Of a stretch of DNA of 50,021 nucleotides, positions 21,205 to 29,738 are shown one piece after another (within the stretch, counting starts at the first letter, position 1; each line of letters starts with the position of its first letter). The stretch spans positions 1-50,021 of the IMG/VR virus record IMGVR_UViG_3300020202_000016. One strand, written 5' to 3'. The DNA comes from a virus. Below the pieces are notes generated by a model. It was not told where the DNA came from. It ran no database searches and saw only the letters and a program-made list of their open reading frames with translations. The translations under genes and the position numbers were made by a program.

Positions 21205-21546
21205 ATGACGCAACGGGGAACAGGGGCAAGAGCAAAGCTGCGTGCTCATTTTCTTGCGAATGTCGGCAGAGTAATGAATTCTGATGAACTTTTCGAAGCA
21301 TCAGGCAGAACTAGTGAATGGGGCCGCCGTGTTCGTGAGCTGCGAAATGAGGAAGGTTATCAAATACTGACTCATAATGATAGAAGCGGCCTTAAGCCAG
21401 GCGAATATCTTCTGGAAACCACCAAACCGCAGCCAGCTTTTTCCAGGTCAATAAGCAAAGAAACAAGAGCGTACGTTCTTGACCGGAACGGCTTTACTTG
21501 TCAGATGTGCGGGGCAGTAGCGGGGGAACCTCACCCTTATGAATGA
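21205..21546 (+). pseudogene. HNH restriction endonuclease, truncated by IS
   Basis: 114 codons encode the N-terminal part of a type II HNH nuclease: VMNSDELFEASGRTSEWGRR and a first zinc knuckle FTCQMCGAVAGEPHPY. The frame then enters IS sequence, and the HNH catalytic residues and second Cys pair are lost. It follows the methyltransferase by two bases, the normal order of an R-M pair. The nuclease must be inactive. Confidence 0.8.
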
Positions 21547-22393
21547 GGGGTGCTATTCGGTGCGCCAACTCTGTCACGCGATGGAAGTTCATCCAAGCGG
21601 ATATTACGCTTGGCGAATTCAGCCCGATTCGGCGCGTGCGCTGGAAGATCGACGCCTGGTAGGCAGAATCAAGCAATCATGGCTCGAAAGCGGAACGGTC
21701 TATGGCTATCGTAAAGTGCACGACGATTTATTAGAACTAGGTGAACGCTGCGGAAAGAACCGAGTGTATCGTTTGATGCGCACTCATGCGATGCGTGCAC
21801 AAATAGGTTACCGGCGCCGTCCTCATGCACAGACAGGAGCGGCATCCGTAATTGCAGAGAATCGTCTACAACGACAGTTTAACGTCGCTGAACCTAACCG
21901 CGTGTGGGTTACCGACATTACTTATATTCATACGCAAGAAGGTTGGCTGTTTCTGGCCGTAGTGCTCGACTTGTTCTCGCGTCAAGTGATCGGTTGGTCG
22001 ATGCAAGCGCGCATGGATCGCGAGCTGGTACTCAATGCGTTACTAATGGCCGTCTGGCGTCGACAGCCTCAGCAATCTGTGATCGTGCATTCGGATCAAG
22101 GCAGCCAGTTTAGCAGTCACGATTGGCAGAACTTCCTGAAAGCGCATAACTTGCAACCCAGCATGAGTCGGCGCGGCAATTGCCATGATAATGCGGTTGC
22201 CGAAAGCTTCTTCCAATTACTCAAACGCGAACGGATTCGCCGTAAAATTTACCGCACTCGAGAAGAGGCGCGCTGCGATATATTCGATTACATCGAAATG
22301 TTTTATAACTCAAAACGTCGTCACAGCCATAGTCGTCGGCTCTCTCCGGTAAACTATGAGAAGCAGTACTTCGAGAGGCTTGCGCGTGTCTAG
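21539..22393 (+). CDS. IS3-family (IS51-like) transposase OrfB
   Basis: 284 residues: VRQLCHAMEVHPSGYYAWRI, HTH_21-like YGYRKVHDDLLELGERCGKN, then the rve core with VWVTDITYIHT (Asp), VIVHSDQGSQFSS (Asp) and NAVAESFFQLLKRE (Glu). Catalytic residues are complete, but the partner orfA is missing upstream and the 5' end is fused to the HNH gene. The right inverted repeat lies seven bases behind the stop. Supply of OrfA in trans would be needed for movement. Confidence 0.88.
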   Translation: MNEGCYSVRQLCHAMEVHPSGYYAWRIQPDSARALEDRRLVGRIKQSWLESGTVYGYRKVHDDLLELGERCGKNRVYRLMRTHAMRAQIGYRRRPHAQTGAASVIAENRLQRQFNVAEPNRVWVTDITYIHTQEGWLFLAVVLDLFSRQVIGWSMQARMDRELVLNALLMAVWRRQPQQSVIVHSDQGSQFSSHDWQNFLKAHNLQPSMSRRGNCHDNAVAESFFQLLKRERIRRKIYRTREEARCDIFDYIEMFYNSKRRHSHSRRLSPVNYEKQYFERLARV

Positions 22394-22437
22394 GAAATCG
22401 GGGTCAATTCAATGTATAGCATATTTGTGGTGGGAAT

Positions 22438-23511
22438 GTGAATTCTGATATTCAGAAATTAAGAGCGCTGGCGGTTATTCTTGTAATATTTGGACATATG
22501 CAAGGAAGTTTATTCCATAGCCCAAACATCCTCACAGAGTTTCTCTCGCACTTTTGGCTGGGTGGTGGCGTTGATCTATTCTTCTGTATTTCTGGTTTTG
22601 TTATAAGTAAAAAAATAGTATCTATCATTGATAATCACAAAAACAATCAGAATGAACAGTGGCAAATAATAAAAGAATTCTGGATAAAAAGGGCCTTTCG
22701 TTTATTGCCATCAGCTTGGTTCTGGATGTTATTTCCACTAGTCGGCAGTCTCTTCTTCAATCAGTCCGGTGTCTTTGGACTGGAGGCAGCAAACCTTAAA
22801 AGTGTTGCGGCGATCATTTTATATGTTGCGAACTTTGCGCAGGCGTTCGGGCCTGGGCTTGGTGCAAACGGGTCATATTGGAGCTTAGCACTGGAAGAGC
22901 AATTTTACTTTGCATTCCCGTTTTTTCTGCTATTCGTCTCAAAACGCGTGCGCTGGTTGATCCTACTGTTAGCCATCATTGCACTAACAAGCCACTGGCC
23001 TTCGTATAGCGTTTGGAGGTTGGATTCAATCATTTTCGGCGTATTACTATATTTCTTCTCAAGATCGGTTGGATCTAAATTGTTCGAACCGCGCGTCATG
23101 GAGACGCGCTGGGTTTCGTTTTCGATAGTCGGAATACTTGTATTGAGCCTAACTTTAATAAATCAAGCTATCCCAGGAGCTCAATATAAATACACAATTG
23201 TTGGCTTCTTTACCGCGATTCTTGTATTTATGGCCTCTTTCGATAAAAACTACATTCTTCCGTCGAAAAGACTAAACGCGGCTTTACGGTACATCGGCAA
23301 TCGTAGTTATGCGATTTACCTGGTGCATATGCCAGCATACCTACTAACAAACGAAATTTGGAATAAAAAAGAAGTAGGCTCATTAACAATCGCAATAACC
23401 GGACTCTCTCTTATTTTTGCTTTTTCTGAATTAAGCTATAGATTTATAGAATCGCCGATGAGAAATTTTAAGGGGCGCAGAGAACCGAACGCTCTGCTTG
23501 TGGATCGATAG
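22438..23511 (+). CDS. Acyltransferase 3 family membrane protein (O-acetyltransferase-like)
   Basis: A 357-residue polytopic membrane protein starting at GTG 22438: DIQKLRALAVILVIFGHM with the conserved His, WLGGGVDLFFCISGFVIS, IKRAFRLLPS-type KRAFRLLPSAW, GSYWSLALEEQFYFAFP and RYIGNRSYAIYLVHMP near the end. This family acylates lipopolysaccharide and other surface sugars. In temperate phages it causes serotype conversion and blocks superinfection. Length is usual. Its own promoter seems to have been split by the IS insertion just upstream. Confidence 0.88.
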   Translation: MNSDIQKLRALAVILVIFGHMQGSLFHSPNILTEFLSHFWLGGGVDLFFCISGFVISKKIVSIIDNHKNNQNEQWQIIKEFWIKRAFRLLPSAWFWMLFPLVGSLFFNQSGVFGLEAANLKSVAAIILYVANFAQAFGPGLGANGSYWSLALEEQFYFAFPFFLLFVSKRVRWLILLLAIIALTSHWPSYSVWRLDSIIFGVLLYFFSRSVGSKLFEPRVMETRWVSFSIVGILVLSLTLINQAIPGAQYKYTIVGFFTAILVFMASFDKNYILPSKRLNAALRYIGNRSYAIYLVHMPAYLLTNEIWNKKEVGSLTIAITGLSLIFAFSELSYRFIESPMRNFKGRREPNALLVDR

Positions 23512-23872
23512 AAGAAGCGCCAAACCAATCCACAGCCTCATACCAAGCGGTTGCTCTCCACCACCACATTCCATCCTCTTTGAGACGCTTGTATAGCTCT
23601 TCATCGGCTTGTTGTTTATACGCATCCGCTAATAAACCTAACCGTATCATCTGATAGAGAGCGTCATGAACCAATGATGCTCGAATAGAACTTTTTGTGT
23701 CGAATGTTGGGCCACTTGCGCCGTCCCATGCGTAGCCTTCTTTAATAATTAGATGACCCAGCGTGGTTAGAATAATATAATCATGGCACACTGGGTATTC
23801 TGGTTTAATATCAATATCGGTTAGGTGATCCTCTGCTAGCTGGTATCGATACCCTTCCCTGTATTTGACCAT
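23468..23872 (-). CDS. DUF1353 protein in the lysis region
   Basis: A 134-residue protein with the DUF1353 pattern: FTIPKGF-like central LGHLIIKEGYAWDGASGPTF, then SIRASLVHDALYQMIRLGLL and YKQQADEELYKRLKEDGM. DUF1353 proteins sit next to phage lysis genes; biochemical role unknown. Its 3' end overlaps the convergent acyltransferase by 44 bases, and its start touches the endolysin stop. It is the last gene of the late operon. Confidence 0.85.
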   Translation of the reverse strand: MVKYREGYRYQLAEDHLTDIDIKPEYPVCHDYIILTTLGHLIIKEGYAWDGASGPTFDTKSSIRASLVHDALYQMIRLGLLADAYKQQADEELYKRLKEDGMWWWRATAWYEAVDWFGASSIDPQAERSVLCAP

Positions 23873-24252
23873 TAGAATACCCTCTTTTTAGAAGGGGGTT
23901 CGGTAGTTTGCACGTGCACCCATCGTGGGGTTCTTTCTGGACTTTCCATCCACAAACCAAGTTCTTCTAATAAATCTTGATTGAGTAAACAAAAAGCAGT
24001 TAAAACGCGATCACGATCATCTATATCAGCCGCACGCGCCGTGAGATGCCGAGAGGTTTTGGATGCGCCTTTTGTTCTTTTGTTGACCGCGACCGGCCTC
24101 CAGCCGGAAGTTAATTGTCTGTCTTGGCCAAAAACACTCAAAAGCTTATTGACTGTTTCCACCGTATGCTTACCGTTTTTTTGAATTTCTTCCGTAAATT
24201 CTGGACGGAATTTCTTTTCGTATCCCCTCCAATATTCTTCTAGCGTTACCAT
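23872..24252 (-). CDS. M15-family peptidase endolysin
   Basis: 126 residues. The core has SVFGQDRQLTSGWRPVAVNK, the zinc motif SRHLTARAADID (H...D) and the third ligand in WVHVQT. This is the layout of phage L-alanyl-D-glutamate / D,D-type M15 peptidases that cleave peptidoglycan stem peptides during lysis. No signal peptide, so it needs the holin. It overlaps the holin-like gene by seven bases. Confidence 0.85.
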   Translation of the reverse strand: MVTLEEYWRGYEKKFRPEFTEEIQKNGKHTVETVNKLLSVFGQDRQLTSGWRPVAVNKRTKGASKTSRHLTARAADIDDRDRVLTAFCLLNQDLLEELGLWMESPERTPRWVHVQTTEPPSKKRVF

Positions 24253-24464
24253 TTAATGTGATCCCGCATCCAGTAAATGGCCCCCGCGACAATGGCAGCA
24301 GTGGCTGGAATAGCTTTCGCCATAGAAAGCTGACCTTTTCTTTGTTCCATAATCGAAATTAACTGAGTGAGCTTTGGGTTTATTTCTTCGTGCCATTTAA
24401 GATGGTAGTTGAGTTTTTCGTCAATGCGAATTAAAAGCTCGTGAATATCATCTAAATTTTTCAT
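24246..24464 (-). CDS. Holin-like protein (coiled coil plus C-terminal membrane helix)
   Basis: 72 residues from ATG 24464. A charged helical N-terminal part (LDDIHELLIRIDEKLNYHLK, PKLTQLISIMEQRKG) is followed by one hydrophobic helix (AIPATAAIVAGAIYWM) and a short basic end. The layout resembles XhlA-type holin components. It sits just before the endolysin, which supports the call. A start at 24470 is also possible. Confidence 0.7.
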   Translation of the reverse strand: MKNLDDIHELLIRIDEKLNYHLKWHEEINPKLTQLISIMEQRKGQLSMAKAIPATAAIVAGAIYWMRDHIKW

Positions 24465-25951
24465 GCGCATACGCTACCGGAAATTCCGGATTGGAATATA
24501 GTTGGCGTGCCATTATCCCCGTACCAAGTAGTTGTCCCGCCAGTGCCCTCGCCGTTTTCTAGCCAGGTTAAGGTATGCCTTCCAATTCCAGGAAAACCTT
24601 TCCACGCCCCACCAATTTGTGCTGGAACGTTTGCAATAAAAAATGCTTTGCCGTTACTAATAAATCCAGATGCTAATGCATTGGTAACATCCAGACCAAC
24701 ACCAGCCGATACGTTAGATGCGCCGACACTATTTGCTGCGTGGTGATTGACTATTGCATAAACCTCGTCCTCAGATAGACCAATTACTATATCCAATTGG
24801 TTTGCTGAGCTATTATTTGCCTGCCTAAGTGCGTTCGTGTTATATGTCCAGGAATCTGTCGATTCGACTACACGCATTGGCCTGTCGACTCGATTATAAT
24901 TATTCCAAACATGACGTTTAGCAAATGCATCATTAATTTGCGCACTACCATCCGACCTCATCGTCCCGACAAACAAACCAAGTCTAGCTCCAGGCCCATT
25001 GGTGATTGCAACCTTATTAACGTATCTGCCTTCAAATAATTCAATCTCAGTGGTTCCAGCGCCAGTTCCCCTCGAAGTATCCGAGCTCCAAGCCGGGCCG
25101 CGAGTTGCCCTTAATGTTCCAGAATCATTCCAGGCAAATACGTCATAGTTAGAATTATTAGCAACAGATGCGGGTGACTTTGTAATATCGGTAGTGGCCT
25201 GAGAAAGCTCGGTAAATACATAATTTACCCAAACAGTTCCGTTATAAATAGAGATTTGATTCCCTTTATATGGCGTGAAATAAACCGTTGTTGCACCCGA
25301 GACATCGCCTGTTGTAACGGCTGCTCCGCTGGTTAAGGTTAATCGCCCATTACAAATCGGTGGAGAGCCAACGGCAGAAACCGAAGAAACATTGACAAGC
25401 TGGAATTGCGTGCCATCATATTCAACTTCGGCCATCGAGTTTTGTGTTAAGTCGCCAGCACCTAATGCAAAATTCCCTCGCTTAGTAATATTTCTCGCGC
25501 CGAGACCTGAAACATCTAGAGTGGTCGCGGCAGTATTCGTATTGGCAACAATAAAACTAAATCGCTGGCCAGCAATATAAAAGGTAAGCGCTGGAGTGGT
25601 CGTTGCGGTAATGGTGTTAGTTCCGCTAACCGTATTTAAAAACGTCAAACTACCGTTCTGAGCTTGCGTAATCGATGCGTAGGTGATCGCAACTACATTA
25701 TCCTGACTATAAATAAGCTGATTACTCGAATCCCTAACTTCGATGTAGTAATAACCATCCCAAAAAATAGAGGCTGAACCTGTTCCATCAAGTACAACAG
25801 GATTAGCATTCGGCACGCCGCCCGTGGCAGTTGTGTAAGTTTCTTTTGGAACGACCGTCCCCGCCGCATAAGTGTAGATTTTTCCGCCAGACAAAAATCC
25901 ACCAGTATTATTAAAATACTGCTGCTGACCGTTTGGTATTAAAATTGCCAT
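24461..25951 (-). CDS. Tail fibre / spike protein
   Basis: 496 residues. The N-terminal ~90 residues (NGQQQYFNNTGGFLSGGKIY, NPVVLDGTGSASIFWDGYYY) are the virion-binding module shared by many podophage tail fibres. The rest is Ser/Thr/Gly-rich and beta-like, with no enzymatic motif seen, so receptor binding rather than polysaccharide cleavage is inferred. It overlaps the holin-like gene slightly. Confidence 0.85.
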   Translation of the reverse strand: MAILIPNGQQQYFNNTGGFLSGGKIYTYAAGTVVPKETYTTATGGVPNANPVVLDGTGSASIFWDGYYYIEVRDSSNQLIYSQDNVVAITYASITQAQNGSLTFLNTVSGTNTITATTTPALTFYIAGQRFSFIVANTNTAATTLDVSGLGARNITKRGNFALGAGDLTQNSMAEVEYDGTQFQLVNVSSVSAVGSPPICNGRLTLTSGAAVTTGDVSGATTVYFTPYKGNQISIYNGTVWVNYVFTELSQATTDITKSPASVANNSNYDVFAWNDSGTLRATRGPAWSSDTSRGTGAGTTEIELFEGRYVNKVAITNGPGARLGLFVGTMRSDGSAQINDAFAKRHVWNNYNRVDRPMRVVESTDSWTYNTNALRQANNSSANQLDIVIGLSEDEVYAIVNHHAANSVGASNVSAGVGLDVTNALASGFISNGKAFFIANVPAQIGGAWKGFPGIGRHTLTWLENGEGTGGTTTWYGDNGTPTIFQSGISGSVCA

Positions 25952-25965
25952 TGCTACCCCTCAAA

Positions 25966-25991
25966 TAAAAAAAAGCGCCCTAAGGCGCTTT
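25966..25991 (-). terminator. Intrinsic terminator between late genes
   Basis: On the minus strand AAAGCGCC-TTAG-GGCGCTTT is followed by a T run (plus A run 25966-25974). It would stop late transcripts unless antiterminated. Confidence 0.85.
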
Positions 25992-26010
25992 CGTGCTATT
26001 GATTAAACTA

Positions 26011-26340
26011 CTAAACTATTTCGATACCAGACATTGTCAGAGTAAGACCATTACCAAGAGCCTGAACAAAACCACCCGCCTCGATCACTGAATTAATTAT
26101 TTCCGGGCAGTTATAGGTTTCGCCCACCGCGATTGGTTGCGCGCTAATAAAAGTATTTGTTACGCCAGCCGTGCCGCTCAATGGAACCAGATACAAAGTG
26201 GCGGAAATTGGAGCTGCCGTAGTGTTGGTAAGCTGCGCCGATTTAATGACTGCCTTCGTTAATGTTGGAGCGGTGTAATAAGTCGTGGCCGATCCGGTTA
26301 ATTGCGATCCGGATATCATTCGCTTTGCGGTTGTTGTCAT
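26011..26340 (-). CDS. Small structural-type hypothetical protein
   Basis: 109 residues, Thr/Ala/Ile-rich and beta-like (LTKAVIKSAQLTNTTAAPIS, AQPIAVGETYNCPEIINSVI). Composition and position among tail genes suggest a virion or fibre-associated protein. It is flanked by terminators on both sides. Confidence 0.65.
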   Translation of the reverse strand: MTTTAKRMISGSQLTGSATTYYTAPTLTKAVIKSAQLTNTTAAPISATLYLVPLSGTAGVTNTFISAQPIAVGETYNCPEIINSVIEAGGFVQALGNGLTLTMSGIEIV

Positions 26341-26352
26341 TTCGTTTGCCCA

Positions 26353-26376
26353 TAAAAAAAGCGCCCTAAGGCGCTT
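26353..26376 (-). terminator. Intrinsic terminator between late genes
   Basis: Minus-strand AAGCGCC-TTAG-GGCGCTT followed by T7; nearly identical to the terminator at 25966-25991. Confidence 0.82.
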
Positions 26377-26395
26377 AAGAATTTGTTTTTTAAAA

Positions 26396-27256
26396 CTACC
26401 AACTAATAATAATTACGATACCGTCCCCGCCACGCCCACCGGCTCCGCCCGTGGTTCCAGCACCGCCACCACCGCCGCCGCTTCCTACTCCTCCGGCCCC
26501 ACCAGCGCCCCCAACCACTACCCCGCCGCTACCGCCACCGCTTCCGCCTGTCGCACAAAGCGGCGCGAAAGATGTGTTGCCTAAATTTCCGGCACCACCT
26601 GGGTCGGCTCCGGCGCTAACGTTTTGTAGATAATTGGTTATGCCGGTGACTTGTCCACCCGCAGTAGTGACATCGAGCACACTGACTCCCGCACCGCTTG
26701 CACCACCGCAGGTGATCCCGGTAGCCAGCGCAGCAGAATCGGCACCCACGCCGCTTACTCCACCAGCGGGGCCGTCCGAACCGGCATAGCCAACAAACAG
26801 GCCCATGTTCAAAAATCGAGTTGCTGTAGTTGGCGCGGCAACAATTCCAGACGCCGCGCCACCCGCTGCACCAGTTCCAGTTCCACCCGCATTCCCACCT
26901 GGCCCATAAATCAAACTCGGGGACGACGCAGATGGATAAAACGACACGACGCTATCCACACCAGCAATAGTTGCGAGGCCGCCTGAACCTACAAACACGT
27001 ACAAAATATCGGGCAGCAGATAGGCTGGCACCAACAACGTTCCGATTCCAGCGCCACCCCCACCGCCGCCGCCACCGCCCTGAACCCCTGACGCGCGGGT
27101 AAAGCCATTTCCACCGCCCCCACCGGCTCCAATCGCTTGGATGTACACCATGCTCGCGCCGCGCGGTTTGGCCCAAACCTGAGGAACGGCAGAGGCAGAA
27201 TTAAAAGTTTTAACGTTCGAACTATACGGAGACGGGATATGGCTAAAGTCAAGCAT
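26396..27256 (-). CDS. Glycine-rich virion protein (tail-tip/adhesin-like)
   Basis: 286 residues. A folded N-terminal part (FNSASAVPQVWAKPRGASMV) is followed by long Gly/Ala-rich stretches and the ending GRGGDGIVIIISW. Such glycine-rich sheets with a hydrophobic terminal strand occur in phage tail and host-recognition proteins. It overlaps its upstream neighbour by one base. Confidence 0.72.
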   Translation of the reverse strand: MLDFSHIPSPYSSNVKTFNSASAVPQVWAKPRGASMVYIQAIGAGGGGGNGFTRASGVQGGGGGGGGGAGIGTLLVPAYLLPDILYVFVGSGGLATIAGVDSVVSFYPSASSPSLIYGPGGNAGGTGTGAAGGAASGIVAAPTTATRFLNMGLFVGYAGSDGPAGGVSGVGADSAALATGITCGGASGAGVSVLDVTTAGGQVTGITNYLQNVSAGADPGGAGNLGNTSFAPLCATGGSGGGSGGVVVGGAGGAGGVGSGGGGGGAGTTGGAGGRGGDGIVIIISW

Positions 27257-27669
27257 TAATACTTCCCGCCAGAAACCGAAACGTAATAGCCAGCCGCGAC
27301 CGCTGTTCCTAGAGTCACGTTTATTTTGTAACCAGGTGGCAGTGCGAAGTTAAGCGGCAGCTCAACACCGATTAATGCGCTGGTTTCAGACAGCGTTGTC
27401 GCTGGTAATGTCACCTCCGCAAAAAGAATATTGTTTGCCGGTGTAGCATTAGTACTGCCGTTGTTGATAAATATCCGCGCTACGGTCTGGATATTGGTAC
27501 CCGCACCCCTGAAATTAATTCGCCCAACGTAACCACCGTTGCTTGCGTCAGATGTAAACACAGTGGTTACAGTACCTGTCCCGTCCTTTGCTGTGTTAGC
27601 GGCTGATACGACTGCTGCGCCCCACTGAAAGTCGCCAAGCCTGGAATAAATTGGATGTATGTTTGCCAT
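27256..27669 (-). CDS. Hypothetical virion protein
   Basis: 137 residues, beta-rich (VTTVFTSDASNGGYVGRINF, LPATTLSETSALIGVELPLN). No family is recognised. Tightly placed between tail genes, so probably structural. Confidence 0.65.
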   Translation of the reverse strand: MANIHPIYSRLGDFQWGAAVVSAANTAKDGTGTVTTVFTSDASNGGYVGRINFRGAGTNIQTVARIFINNGSTNATPANNILFAEVTLPATTLSETSALIGVELPLNFALPPGYKINVTLGTAVAAGYYVSVSGGKY

Positions 27670-27671
27670 GA

Positions 27672-28019
27672 TTAAGGGAGTGCTAAATTGTTTTTAAGAG
27701 CCAGAATCTGGCCGATGCTTGATATGCTCTTGATCGTTTCGGCTAATAAAGCTGTGCTATCAGGGGCTGTTGCAACGGCTACTGCTAGATCGTCGATTTT
27801 TTTTCTCATCTCCGCGCTTTGAGAAGCCTGATCGCTCGCGAACGAACTCTCGATAGTGCCTTCTGAAATCAATTCGATAACCTGGGTCAGGGTGATCGAC
27901 TCGACCCCGCCTACGCGATTAAGCAATTGCTGAAAATACCTAACCCAGTCTCTTGCAATTTTTCCCGTGCGCTCGTCGAGAAAATCGACGCGCGGCTCAG
28001 GGAGGTTGACCATGCTCAT
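27672..28019 (-). CDS. Hypothetical virion-associated protein
   Basis: 115 residues. DERTGKIARDWVRYFQQLLN near the N-terminus is a motif repeatedly seen in small proteins beside podophage tail genes, followed by a helical, coiled-coil-like C-terminus. It overlaps the gp10-like gene by four bases. Confidence 0.7.
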   Translation of the reverse strand: MSMVNLPEPRVDFLDERTGKIARDWVRYFQQLLNRVGGVESITLTQVIELISEGTIESSFASDQASQSAEMRKKIDDLAVAVATAPDSTALLAETIKSISSIGQILALKNNLALP

Positions 28020-29461
28020 GAACTTCCGAGCCTTATCTTTGCATGCGCACCAGTGATCGCGCGCTTCACGGGGTCGGTAATCGTTATCCTCAATACCCGA
28101 TCACGCGAGCGCCCCATTCGAGTGATGAATGCGCGATTGCGATACTTGCCAACCCGACCTATCGATATTTGATGTTTGTTCCCAAACACATGGCCGCCAT
28201 CATCCGACCAATCTAACAATATTTGCGGATCGCTTCCTTGTCCGGTTTGCAACCCGACGCCACCTTCGGCTTGAATCGTTAAGCGATCCCAATACATCCA
28301 ATATTCATCTGGGTTTGAAATGTGAGGAGTGGTACGAATAGCGGGCAATGGATCGCCGTTATCGCTGTAATAATCTAGATCGAGCGCATATAAATTACCG
28401 TTTTCAAAATCACCGACAATGTGCTCACCGCCAAAATACATGTGGCAATTCGAACGATGACGGTTGAGCGTTGCGTCGCTCGGATTACGCCACGCGCGCT
28501 CATGCCAAACATTTTGCCCGAGCGCCGCCGATACGCCTGCGTCATAAACCCAAGTTTTATTCGCAGTTGGAAAAGTTAAAACGTAGAACGAATGGCCTTC
28601 GTCTTGATACGAATATGCGATAGCATCATCGATGCGCGAATAATTTTGAATGGCAAACTCAAGAGCTTCAGTCGAAGCGCGGACAGGGGTATAGCCATTG
28701 GCCTTCCACACAAGCCCAGGCCCCTGTTTGTCTTGCCCTACCCACATAATTGAATTGTCAATTTTGCAAACAGAATAAGGCGCAGCACAGCCCACTTCAA
28801 TCGCAGTATCTGTACGAACAAACGGAAAATCACCGCCGCCACTATCAACGAATAACGCAGTTGAAACCGTACTAAATATCCATATCTCTCGATGGTCTAC
28901 AAAATGGGTTACGATGTTTCCAGGCTCACCATCCGAGCTTGCAAAATCAAGCGCATCGAACGTCACAGTTCCAAGACCTGAAATATAAAATTGCTGCGTA
29001 TCTGGTCTTACGAAAATGTAGTAATTGTCTAAGTAGTGAACTTGCTTTGAGCCATAAAATGCAGCATCGACAATCTGCGCAAACGAGTTATCCGATAAGT
29101 TGATGCTATAGCCATTTGGCCCGTCAACAATAACCGCACTAGCACCATTGGTTTCAATTGAAACCGGCCCATTTGTAGATAGCAAGCTGCCAACGAACGT
29201 GGCGGCAAAATTATTGTCCAGCATAAATACGCTGCTACCCTGCACCGCTACAGCGCTAGTGCTAGTGAGCTTAAGCATCCCACGAACGCCACCGATACCC
29301 GTCAAAGTTGACAGTAATCGAGTGCCGGGCGTACCATATAACGCCTTAATGCTTTTACCTTCTCCGCTTTCATCAATGACCGGGTACAGGTTGATGCAGT
29401 TTTGGCAATCTAAGTTTGGCGACCGAACGGTGTAAGCTGCGCCAACAAACGGGATATTCAA
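28016..29461 (-). CDS. Packaged-DNA stabilisation protein, P22 gp10-like
   Basis: The likely start is TTG 29461, with AGGA upstream and the terminator lying outside. This gives 481 residues: NIPFVGAAYTVRSPNLDCQN, LYPV, ALYGTPGTRLLSTLTGIGGV. The beta-propeller-like body is punctuated by Trp/Phe (HVFGNKHQISIGRVGKYRNR near the end). The family plugs the portal channel and forms the tail hub in P22. A longer frame up to 29527 would read through the terminator and is unlikely. Confidence 0.75.
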   Translation of the reverse strand: MNIPFVGAAYTVRSPNLDCQNCINLYPVIDESGEGKSIKALYGTPGTRLLSTLTGIGGVRGMLKLTSTSAVAVQGSSVFMLDNNFAATFVGSLLSTNGPVSIETNGASAVIVDGPNGYSINLSDNSFAQIVDAAFYGSKQVHYLDNYYIFVRPDTQQFYISGLGTVTFDALDFASSDGEPGNIVTHFVDHREIWIFSTVSTALFVDSGGGDFPFVRTDTAIEVGCAAPYSVCKIDNSIMWVGQDKQGPGLVWKANGYTPVRASTEALEFAIQNYSRIDDAIAYSYQDEGHSFYVLTFPTANKTWVYDAGVSAALGQNVWHERAWRNPSDATLNRHRSNCHMYFGGEHIVGDFENGNLYALDLDYYSDNGDPLPAIRTTPHISNPDEYWMYWDRLTIQAEGGVGLQTGQGSDPQILLDWSDDGGHVFGNKHQISIGRVGKYRNRAFITRMGRSRDRVLRITITDPVKRAITGAHAKIRLGSS

Positions 29462-29470
29462 TAGTTTTCC

Positions 29471-29501
29471 TAAAAAACAAAAAAGCCGCTCTTGGCGGCT
29501 T
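29471..29501 (-). terminator. Intrinsic terminator upstream of the gp10-like gene
   Basis: Minus-strand AAGCCGC-CAAGA-GCGGCTT then T6. It lies between the plus-strand membrane gene and the gp10-like gene. Confidence 0.8.
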
Positions 29502-29510
29502 GGAGGAAAG

Positions 29511-29738
29511 ATGAGAAAAACGAACAACTTTTTAACTAATATAGAAACAGGTCAAACGACCACAAAACAAACCTTTGCGTACCTCGGAATAATTTTTGCG
29601 TTTTCATTTTTATTTGTTGCCATGAGCCGCCTCTTAAATATCGAGCCGACATTCGTAAACTTTTTATGGGTCAAGGGTGGGGTTGTACTAACCGCCGCAG
29701 TTCTTTACGGAACTTGGAAAGTAATTACTGGGAAATAG
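29511..29738 (+). CDS. Plus-strand small membrane protein inside the late operon (moron-like)
   Basis: 75 residues with two hydrophobic helices (TFAYLGIIFAFSFLFVAMSR, VNFLWVKGGVVLTAAVLYGT) and a good GGAGGAAAG ribosome site. It is the only plus-strand gene between 23.5 and 46.5 kb. It may be expressed in the lysogen and alter the envelope or exclude other phages, which is inference. Its stop overlaps the convergent ejection gene by 14 bases. Confidence 0.68.
   Translation: MRKTNNFLTNIETGQTTTKQTFAYLGIIFAFSFLFVAMSRLLNIEPTFVNFLWVKGGVVLTAAVLYGTWKVITGK

Larger units (their letters stand above)
18797..22411 (+). mobile_element. IS3-family (IS51-like) element carrying a second IS and a modification gene
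   Basis: The left end TGAATTGACCCC (18797) and the right end GGGGTCAATTCA (to 22411) are inverted copies; similarity continues for ~36 bases (TTT-CTAGACAC...AAGCCT). ATG flanks both ends (18794-18796 and 22412-22414), a 3-bp duplication usual for IS3 elements. Inside are an IS407-like element, a C5-methyltransferase, a truncated HNH nuclease and the element's own OrfB. OrfA is missing. The whole segment behaves as one insertion of 3,615 bp. Confidence 0.75.
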
